From an uncultured Burkholderiaceae bacterium (GTDB taxonomy: Bacteria; Pseudomonadota; Gammaproteobacteria; Burkholderiales; Burkholderiaceae), in the NCBI GenBank assembly GCA_937871985.1, contig CALMPB010000397.1:1-11278 (forward strand): a stretch of 11,278 bases of DNA. Reading direction: 5' to 3'. The first letter of the stretch is position 1; each line of letters begins with the position of its first letter. The position numbers and the translations under genes are program-made. A model generated the notes under the pieces. It worked only from the letters and a program-made list of their open reading frames with translations, had not been told where the DNA came from and ran no database searches. Of this stretch, positions 7,201 through 11,278 are shown one piece after another.

Positions 7201-7216
7201 GTTTGTTCAGACAAAC
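7201..7216. repeat. Perfect 6+6 inverted repeat, operator-like
   Basis: GTTTGTTCAGACAAAC has perfect arms GTTTGT/ACAAAC around TCAG. It lies in an otherwise empty stretch (7065-7323) upstream of the WGR-domain gene. It is too short and lacks a T-run for a terminator; an operator is the more natural reading, but no regulator is assigned. Confidence 0.35.
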
Positions 7217-7323
7217 CGCAGCTCTGCGCGCTCCTTCTAATCATCGGTAAGGTGAATCACCGGTTGCCGATTGATTCAAATTTCCGGTTGGACCTTTACT
7301 GATCGCACGGGCAAGTTCCACCT

Positions 7324-7599
7324 ATGTTTGAGGTTTCAACCAGCGTTGTCGGGTGGCGGTGTGCCTTGGAGGCAGTCGACACCAGCTGCAACATAGCACG
7401 AGCTTACAGCATTTATGCTGTCCGCGATCTGTTCGGCCACGTCGTCGTCGAACTTTCTTGGGGTCGCATCGCGCGCCGAGGCGCTAGCTTGCGCTTATCG
7501 TTCGCAAGCGAAACGTCCGCGGAGGCATTCATCCGCCGCACGCTCGTGAAGCGTGCGAGCGCACCCCGCCGTATCGGCGTCGCATATCACCAGGTGTAA
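7324..7599 (+). CDS. Small WGR-domain protein
   Basis: This 91-residue protein is almost entirely a WGR domain. It has a first strand ARAYSIYAVRDLFGHVVVEL (25-44), the signature W-G-R at 46-48 in SWGRIARRG, then a helix ASETSAEAFIRRTLVKR and the tail RRIGVAYHQV. WGR domains occur in DNA-repair and nucleic-acid-binding proteins such as PARPs and MolR, and as stand-alone small proteins in alphaproteobacteria, often near plasmid or mobile DNA. The role of the stand-alone form is unknown to me. No good Shine-Dalgarno precedes the ATG; a slightly downstream start is possible. Codon use and GC content are lower than in the catabolic operon. It appears intact despite its broken neighbours. Confidence 0.75.
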   Translation: MFEVSTSVVGWRCALEAVDTSCNIARAYSIYAVRDLFGHVVVELSWGRIARRGASLRLSFASETSAEAFIRRTLVKRASAPRRIGVAYHQV

Positions 7600-7648
7600 A
7601 TACCTCGTGCGAGCTTAACCAAAGTTAACGGCTTCAACGCCGGCTCCG

Positions 7649-7684
7649 TGACCTGAGCCCTTCGGATTGGTCCATTCTTTGTGA
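7649..7684 (+). repeat. Left inverted repeat of the IS3-family element
   Basis: Begins TGACCTGAGCCCTTC; with one gap it pairs with the right end over about 36 bases, sharing the blocks CCCTTC and TGGTCCAT. Confidence 0.7.
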
Positions 7685-7731
7685 GAAATTCCCGGTTAGG
7701 TTTGGCAGGTGCCGGACGAGGGAATCCGCCA

Positions 7732-7998
7732 ATGAAGAAGTCGAGGTTCAGCGAGCAGCAGATAGCGTTCATCCTCAAGCAGGCCGAGGATGGAACAACC
7801 GTAGAGGAGGTTTGCCGGAAGGCCGGCATATCAATCCAGACCTACTACCGATGGCGTAGTAAATACGGAGGGCTGATGCCGTCGGAGATGAAACGCCTGA
7901 AGGTGCTGGAGGAGGAGAACGTCCGGCTGAAGCGGCTGGTGGCTAACCTCAGCCTGGACAAGGAGATGCTGCAGGACGTCATCCGCCGAAAAATGTAG
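7732..7998 (+). CDS. IS3-family transposase OrfA (helix-turn-helix protein)
   Basis: This 88-residue basic protein has an N-terminal helix-turn-helix (residues 5-45: KSRFSEQQIAFILKQ...ISIQTYYRWRSKYGG). A leucine-zipper-type coiled coil (MKRLKVLEEENVRLKRLV and onward) follows, as is usual for OrfA, where it drives multimerisation and end recognition. The stop TAG at 7996 comes right after a run of five A. A -1 slip there continues into orfB to make the OrfAB transposase. It appears intact. Confidence 0.9.
   Translation: MKKSRFSEQQIAFILKQAEDGTTVEEVCRKAGISIQTYYRWRSKYGGLMPSEMKRLKVLEEENVRLKRLVANLSLDKEMLQDVIRRKM
7989..7993 (+). promoter_or_regulatory. Probable -1 programmed frameshift site of the IS
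   Basis: AAAAA sits immediately before the orfA ending AAA-ATG-TAG; sliding back one base reads through in the orfB frame. It is weaker than the A6G heptamer known in other IS3 elements. I saw no clear downstream pseudoknot. Confidence 0.4.
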
Positions 7999-8030
7999 GG
8001 CCTGGTCGAGCCCGGGAGATCGTCGGCTAT

Positions 8031-8831
8031 TTGCAGGCGAGCTACCAGGTCAGCGAACGGCGAGCCTGCAGCGCTTTTCCGATCAATCGATCGACCCAGC
8101 GCTATCAGTCCCGCCGCCTCGATCAGGCCGGCCTCAAGATGCGGATCAAGGAGTTGGCTGCGACCCGTGTTCGCTACGGGTATCGACGCATCCATGTGCT
8201 GCTCCGACGGGAGGGCTGGAAGATCAACCACAAACGCACCCATCGGCTGTATCGCGAACTCGGGCTGCAGCTGCGCAACAAGACACCCAAGCGCAAGGTG
8301 AAGGCGAAGCTGCGAGATGACCGGACGCCGGCGACGGCGCCCAACGAGTGCTGGTCGATGGATTTTCTATCGGACCAGCTGTTCGACGGGCGCAAGATCC
8401 GCGTGCTGTCGATCGTCGACAACTTCACCCGTGTGTCGCCAGCGCTCGACGTACGGACGAGCTACCGCGGCTCTGACGTGGTCGAGACGCTTGAGCGCAT
8501 TGCCGCGGCACATGGTCGCCCCAAGCGCATTCGTCTGGATAATGGCCCGGAATTCATCTCGAAGGATCTCGACCTGTGGGCATACCAGCATGACGTGGTG
8601 CTGGACTTCAGCAGGCCTGGAAAGCCAACCGACAATGCGTTCGCGGAGGCGTTCAACGGCCGGGTGCGGGCCGAATGCCTCAACGCATACTGGTTCTTGA
8701 GCTTGGACGACGCACGGGTAAAATGTGAGGCGTGGCGGCGCGATTACAACGACCACCGTCCGCATAGCTCCCTCGGCAACCAGACCCCGATGGAGCGCGC
8801 TTTTTCATCAGGGCAGGCATGCCTGCCCTGA
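8031..8831 (+). CDS. IS3-family transposase OrfB (DDE catalytic domain), -1 frame to orfA
   Basis: Counting from the TTG at 8031 (266 residues), the DDE triad is Asp111 (CWSMDF), Asp170 (IRLDNGPEF) and Glu206 (DNAFAEAFNG), with the D-35-E spacing typical of IS3. The frame is open upstream through 7989, and translation probably reaches it by -1 frameshifting from orfA. The fused protein reads ...RRK-NVGPGRAREIVGYLQ. HRPHSSLGNQTPME matches the family end. The last dozen codons are formed by a perfect palindrome and look foreign to the family (FSSGQACLP), so the C-terminus may have been altered. Catalytic residues are all present, so it may be active. Confidence 0.88.
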   Translation: MQASYQVSERRACSAFPINRSTQRYQSRRLDQAGLKMRIKELAATRVRYGYRRIHVLLRREGWKINHKRTHRLYRELGLQLRNKTPKRKVKAKLRDDRTPATAPNECWSMDFLSDQLFDGRKIRVLSIVDNFTRVSPALDVRTSYRGSDVVETLERIAAAHGRPKRIRLDNGPEFISKDLDLWAYQHDVVLDFSRPGKPTDNAFAEAFNGRVRAECLNAYWFLSLDDARVKCEAWRRDYNDHRPHSSLGNQTPMERAFSSGQACLP

Positions 8832-8837
8832 TGAAAA
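8802..8837. repeat. Perfect 36-bp palindrome at the 3' end of orfB
   Basis: The left arm TTTTCATCAGGGCAGGCA (8802-8819) is followed directly by its exact reverse complement (8820-8837), with centre GCATGC and no loop. It encodes the end of orfB, including its TGA. The RNA could form a very stable hairpin, but no T-run follows on the plus strand, so it is not a standard terminator. Confidence 0.9.
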
Positions 8838-8852
8838 GAAAGCCGGCTTTCT
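8837..8852. terminator. Second palindrome abutting the first, weak terminator-like hairpin
   Basis: AGAAAGCCGGCTTTCT is a perfect 16-bp palindrome. The AAAGCC...GGCTTTCT form, with partial T-run TTTCT, resembles a short intrinsic terminator that could end transposase transcription. Confidence 0.35.
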
Positions 8853-8901
8853 CATAAAGACCGGACCTAAGACGGGGTGAGGCTCAACCTCGATCCAGAC
8901 T

Positions 8902-8937
8902 GTCATAGTCGATGGACCACTCAGAAGGGGCAGCTCA
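8902..8937 (-). repeat. Right inverted repeat of the IS3-family element
   Basis: Read inward on the minus strand it begins TGAGCTGCCCCTTCTGAGTG and then GGTCCAT. It ends at 8937, exactly where the restriction-gene fragment starts in frame. Confidence 0.7.
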
Positions 8938-9102
8938 GACGGGCGGGAAGACGTCTATTTGGCTAGCGAGAGCAAGGGCGACCTGAACACGCTGCGAGAA
9001 GCGGAAAAGGCGCAGATCGCGTGCGGCAGGGCGCACTTTGGCGCGCTGGATGTGCTATTCGTGACCGCGACGAACCTCTCGGGGATACTCGCACAGGTCT
9101 GA
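8938..9102 (+). pseudogene. C-terminal fragment of a type III restriction enzyme Res-like subunit
   Basis: Fifty-four codons read DGREDVYLASESKGDLNTLR, then EAEKAQIACGRAHFGALDVLF, then a TGA. Type III Res subunits end with a D-G-x-x-x-x-Y-x-x-x-E-(T/S)-K-G nuclease core strand, followed by L-R-x-x-E-x-x-K-I-x-C-G-x-x-H-F, which this matches well; the E-x-K belongs to the PD-(D/E)xK nuclease. The fragment starts immediately at the right end of the IS, and no upstream part of such a gene lies left of the IS. The gene is therefore truncated, probably by an IS-linked deletion. Its missing 5' part included the helicase domains. Confidence 0.65.
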
Positions 9103-9261
9103 GGCACGAACGCTCTTCGGCGGACTGCTAACGGCGCTTGACACTGTGCCAATGAGCTGTGCCAATAGGGTGTGCAGACGCCGTTTGCGCGCAAGTAAAA
9201 TCAATTACTTAGCGGGTGTGTTATTTGGTTGGGAATCCTGCCGCCCCAGCCAGTGATTCTC
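9103..9261. other. Intergenic stretch with short repeats
   Basis: The decamer CTGTGCCAAT occurs at 9144-9153 and 9157-9166, 13 bases apart. An inverted repeat AAGTAA/TTACTT (9193-9198, 9205-9210) follows TTGCGCGCAA. I see no gene and no convincing terminator for the converging YeiH gene. Confidence 0.4.
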
Positions 9262-10290
9262 TTATCCGAGCACGAACAGCGCCGCGAGCAGCGCGAGCAC
9301 GAAGGCGGTCAGCGTCGCTGCGAGGATGATGAGCAGCGGGCGCGGCCCGGCGTCGAGCAATTGGGGCAAGGGCGAGCGGATCGCGGTCGCCGTCACCGCC
9401 GCGGCGAGGAATGCCGCCGCGACCTTCGACGACCAGGTCGCCGCGAGCGTCGGCACCCAGCCGAGCGAATTGAACCCCGACAGCACGAAAAAGCCGACGA
9501 CGAACCACGGCACGCCGATATTCTTCGCCTGACCGTCGCCATTGGGCAGCGCCATCGCCACCACCGCCAGCACCGGGGCGAGCAGGGCCACGCGGGTGAG
9601 CTTGACGATCGTCGCAATCTGTCCGGCGCCGTCGGAATAGGAATAGCCAGCGCCGAGTGCCTGCGCGACGTCATGGATCGACGCGCCGAGCATGAAGCCC
9701 GCGCGCAGATCGGACATGGCGAGCAGATGCGCGACGATCGGATAGAGCACCATCGCCGCCGCGCTCATCGCCGAGATGCCGACGAGCACCAGCGTGAGCT
9801 GCGCGTCGCTGATGCGGCGGCTGCCGAGCGTGGTCGCCAGCGCCATCGCCGCCGAGGCGCCGCAGATCGCCACCGCGCCGCCGGCGAGCACGCCGAATCC
9901 GGTGTCGAAGCCGAATCGCCGCGCCGCGAGGATCCCGGCGCCGATCGTCAGCACGAGGATCGCCACCACCGCGAGCAGCGCGACCGGCCCCAGCCCGACG
10001 ATCTGCGTCATCGTCACCCGCGCGCCGACCAGCACGATTCCCCACCGCAGCAATGAGCGCGAGGCGAAGCCGAGGCCGGGATGCAGCCGCCGGTCGCTCG
10101 ACAGGAAATTGAGCGCCAGCCCGAGCAGCAGCGCCATCAGCGTGAGCGGCGCGCCATAATGATCCGAGATGAACCCCGCGGCGAGCGTGCCGAGGCACAC
10201 CACGACCAGCCCCGGGACGATCTCGCGCCACGAATGCGGCTTGTCCGGCGGAACGTCCCCGTAAAGGTCCGCCGCCATCATTGCCGTCAT
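9262..10290 (-). CDS. YeiH-family (UPF0324) putative sulfate exporter, integral membrane protein
   Basis: This 342-residue polytopic protein has about nine to ten hydrophobic segments, for example residues 24-41, 47-63, 102-122, 131-152, 166-189, 237-249, 261-274, 285-303 and 319-341. It has the family's conserved GGAVAICGASAAMA (137-150), GASIHDVAQALGAG (202-215) and KLTRV (230-234) motifs. The family is annotated as putative sulfate or small-anion exporters, but direct evidence is thin. The ATG at 10290 overlaps the stop of the DUF6356 gene (ATGA), so the two are probably co-translated. A much longer frame upstream is rejected, since it runs through that neighbour and is not membrane-like. 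Confidence 0.9.
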   Translation of the reverse strand: MTAMMAADLYGDVPPDKPHSWREIVPGLVVVCLGTLAAGFISDHYGAPLTLMALLLGLALNFLSSDRRLHPGLGFASRSLLRWGIVLVGARVTMTQIVGLGPVALLAVVAILVLTIGAGILAARRFGFDTGFGVLAGGAVAICGASAAMALATTLGSRRISDAQLTLVLVGISAMSAAAMVLYPIVAHLLAMSDLRAGFMLGASIHDVAQALGAGYSYSDGAGQIATIVKLTRVALLAPVLAVVAMALPNGDGQAKNIGVPWFVVGFFVLSGFNSLGWVPTLAATWSSKVAAAFLAAAVTATAIRSPLPQLLDAGPRPLLIILAATLTAFVLALLAALFVLG

Positions 10291-10547
10291 GCGGCTTCGT
10301 TCCCCGAGCGAATCAGCCGTTCGCCCGATGGGGCGGCGCGGCGGCGGCGGTTGCGCACCATCCTGTCGTGGAGCCGGTCGATCGCCTTGCTCCCGGTGGA
10401 GACGAACAGCCCCGGCACCAGCGCGTGGACGAGACAGGCGACTCCGGCGCCGATCATCACCACCCCGAACCCGCCGGCCGCACGCAAATGCTCGCCATAG
10501 CTTTCGTCGACCGAGCGCGGATGTTCGAAAAACAGTCGGTCGATCAC
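10287..10547 (-). CDS. DUF6356-family small membrane protein
   Basis: This 86-residue protein begins MIDRLFFEHPRSVDESYGEH, then has one hydrophobic segment (GFGVVMIGAGVACLVHALVPGLFV, about 26-49) and a basic tail with LHDRMVRNRRRR. This is the pattern I know as DUF6356, common in sphingomonads and of unknown function; the family also goes by a capsule-biosynthesis name in some databases. The GTG start has GGAG seven bases upstream. It forms an overlapping pair with the YeiH gene and is divergent from the Lrp/AsnC gene 118 bases away, so shared regulation is plausible. Confidence 0.8.
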   Translation of the reverse strand: MIDRLFFEHPRSVDESYGEHLRAAGGFGVVMIGAGVACLVHALVPGLFVSTGSKAIDRLHDRMVRNRRRRAAPSGERLIRSGNEAA

Positions 10548-10665
10548 AACGGGTCTCCACTCATAACCATAAGCGGGAATCTATCGTTCGGATACCGAAA
10601 TGTCCGTGTTCATTTTGCTCCGTCAGTAGCGTAATGGAGAAAATGGAGCGGCATATGGAGGAAAA
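10548..10665. promoter_or_regulatory. Divergent regulatory region between DUF6356/YeiH pair and Lrp/AsnC gene
   Basis: Two operator-like elements lie here. TTCGGATACCGAA (10587-10599) is a perfect inverted repeat around ATA. An imperfect repeat CATTTTGCTCC / GGAGAAAATG (10611-10621, 10636-10645) is A/T-flanked, as Lrp-type sites often are. I could not assign -35/-10 pairs with confidence. An Lrp-type regulator often controls a divergent exporter and itself. Confidence 0.4.
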
Positions 10666-11136
10666 ATGGAGAATATCGTTCTAGATGCGGTCGATCGGCG
10701 TATTCTCGCGTTGCTTCAGGAGGATGCGACCGTACCGATCGCGGAGATCGCCGAACGCGTCGGTCTGTCGCAGACACCGTGCTGGAAGCGAATCAAGCGG
10801 CTCGAGCGCGAAGGCGTGATCGCGCGTCGCGTGACGGTGCTCAATCGCGAGCGGCTCGGGCTGGGGGTGACGGTGATCGTTGCGATCAAGACCGCGCATC
10901 ATACCGCCGAATGGCTTGAGACCTTCGCCGAAGGCGTGGCGCAATTCCCCGAGGTGGTCGAATTCTACCGGATGAGCGGGGAGATCGACTATCTGCTCAA
11001 GGTGGTGGCGCGCGATATCGCCGACTTCGATCGAATCTATCGCAAGCTGACCAAGGTGGCGCCGCTGCACGACGTCAGCTCGTCGTTCGCGATGCAGGAG
11101 ATCAAATCGACCACCGCCTTGCCGCTGTTCGACTGA
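10666..11136 (+). CDS. Lrp/AsnC-family transcriptional regulator
   Basis: This 156-residue protein has an N-terminal winged helix-turn-helix (LDAVDRRILALLQEDATVPIAEIAERVGLSQTPCWKRIKRLEREGVI, residues 6-52). A C-terminal RAM ligand-binding domain follows (about 65-145), including FPEVVEFYRMSGEIDYLLKVV with the conserved G-x-x-D-Y. Length and layout are normal. ATG 10666 is chosen because GGAGG lies five bases upstream. An ATG at 10654 falls in the same frame but has a weaker site. These proteins usually sense amino acids and often control transporters. The divergent YeiH/DUF6356 pair is the obvious candidate target; the effector is unknown. Confidence 0.93.
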   Translation: MENIVLDAVDRRILALLQEDATVPIAEIAERVGLSQTPCWKRIKRLEREGVIARRVTVLNRERLGLGVTVIVAIKTAHHTAEWLETFAEGVAQFPEVVEFYRMSGEIDYLLKVVARDIADFDRIYRKLTKVAPLHDVSSSFAMQEIKSTTALPLFD

Positions 11137-11194
11137 AGGCGGGCGGCGAGAAAAAATGCAGGTCGACCAAAAAAACGAGAAATAAGGGTTGACC

Positions 11195-11256
11195 GGAGGT
11201 GAGTCGCCACATAGATGACCACCTCACCGACGGGGCGGACCACACGGACCGCCTGA
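11195..11256 (+). other. Possible threonine-rich leader peptide with strong ribosome-binding site
   Basis: GGAGGTGAG (11195-11203) is a near-perfect Shine-Dalgarno, followed 11 bases later by ATG (11215) and a 13-codon frame MTTSPTGRTTRTA ending in TGA. Six of 13 residues are threonine. GAGGTG (11196-11201) can pair with CACCTC (11220-11225), hiding the ribosome site. This could be an attenuator leader for a gene beyond the right edge. In GC-rich DNA, ACC/ACG codons arise easily, so chance is a serious alternative; the spacing is long. Confidence 0.25.
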
Positions 11257-11278
11257 ACGGGGCAGCGAAAACGCAGGC

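Larger units (their letters stand above)
7649..8937 (+). mobile_element. IS3-family insertion sequence, IS407-like
   Basis: The 1289-bp element is bounded by imperfect inverted repeats: left TGACCTGAGCCCTTCGGATT starting at 7649, right (minus strand from 8937) TGAGCTGCCCCTTCTGAGTG. Both then continue with GGTCCAT and, after a few bases, T-TGA. It holds two overlapping frames, orfA and orfB, related by -1. Length, repeat ends (TGA/TCA) and transposase sequence fit the IS407 group as I know it. No flanking duplication is visible: the four bases outside are TCCG on the left and GACG on the right. The right end abuts a cut restriction-gene fragment, and the left flank is unrelated. Confidence 0.85.

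Noticed and set aside
7053..7244. Minus-strand frame with a C-x2-C-H-H motif
   Set aside because: A single short motif with no surrounding family pattern; antisense to decayed DNA, probably chance.
8955..9194. 79-codon minus-strand frame
   Set aside because: Antisense to the Res-like fragment, which matches a known pattern; no ribosome site.
9229..10056. 275-codon plus-strand frame rich in Arg, His and Glu
   Set aside because: Antisense to the YeiH membrane protein; the charged composition is the mirror of hydrophobic codons.
1..11278. CRISPR arrays, tRNA, rRNA or riboswitches
   Set aside because: No regularly spaced repeats, no cloverleaf-like or rRNA-like sequence and no riboswitch core recognised on reading.

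Overview
The window is GC-rich, dense with overlapping genes, and reads as alphaproteobacterial, most likely a sphingomonad. The reasons are the car-type catabolic genes, a DUF6356/YeiH pair of the kind common in that group, and a WGR-domain small protein. This assignment is inference; there is no rRNA or other marker gene in the window.

Left half (1-5923): a compact divergent catabolic locus. Leftward from a shared promoter region run a Rieske oxygenase very like the carbazole 1,9a-dioxygenase terminal component (CarAa), a 93-residue small subunit like CarBa, and the start of a LigB-type extradiol dioxygenase like CarBb that leaves the window. This is the gene order of known car clusters. 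Rightward run an FCD-type GntR regulator, an acylating acetaldehyde dehydrogenase (CarF/BphJ type), a 4-hydroxy-2-oxovalerate aldolase (CarE/BphI type) and an acyl-CoA ligase that looks like a 2-aminobenzoate-CoA ligase. Every junction inside both transcription units is an overlapping stop/start. The inferred pathway is angular dioxygenation of an N-heteroaromatic, meta cleavage of the aminobiphenyldiol, hydrolysis to anthranilate plus 2-hydroxypentadienoate, conversion of the C5 piece to pyruvate and acetyl-CoA, and activation of anthranilate to its CoA thioester. Ferredoxin, reductase, hydrolase and hydratase genes are not in view. The most interesting point is the coupling of a CarAa/CarBaBb upper pathway to a CoA-ligation route for anthranilate.

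Middle (5924-9261): a gene graveyard and mobile-element zone. It holds a broken signal-peptide gene (possibly DUF2141), a roughly 550-bp Tn3-family remnant that keeps both imperfect terminal repeats and the last part of tnpA, a LprI-like fragment inside that remnant, a small intact WGR-domain gene, a complete IS3-family (IS407-like) element at 7649-8937, and a C-terminal scrap of what looks like a type III restriction Res subunit cut exactly at the IS end. The IS contains a perfect 36-bp palindrome at the 3' end of orfB.

Right end (9262-11278): ordinary-looking chromosomal genes. A YeiH-family membrane protein and a DUF6356 protein form a leftward overlapping pair, divergent from an Lrp/AsnC regulator. 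A short threonine-rich reading frame behind a strong ribosome-binding site lies at the very right edge.
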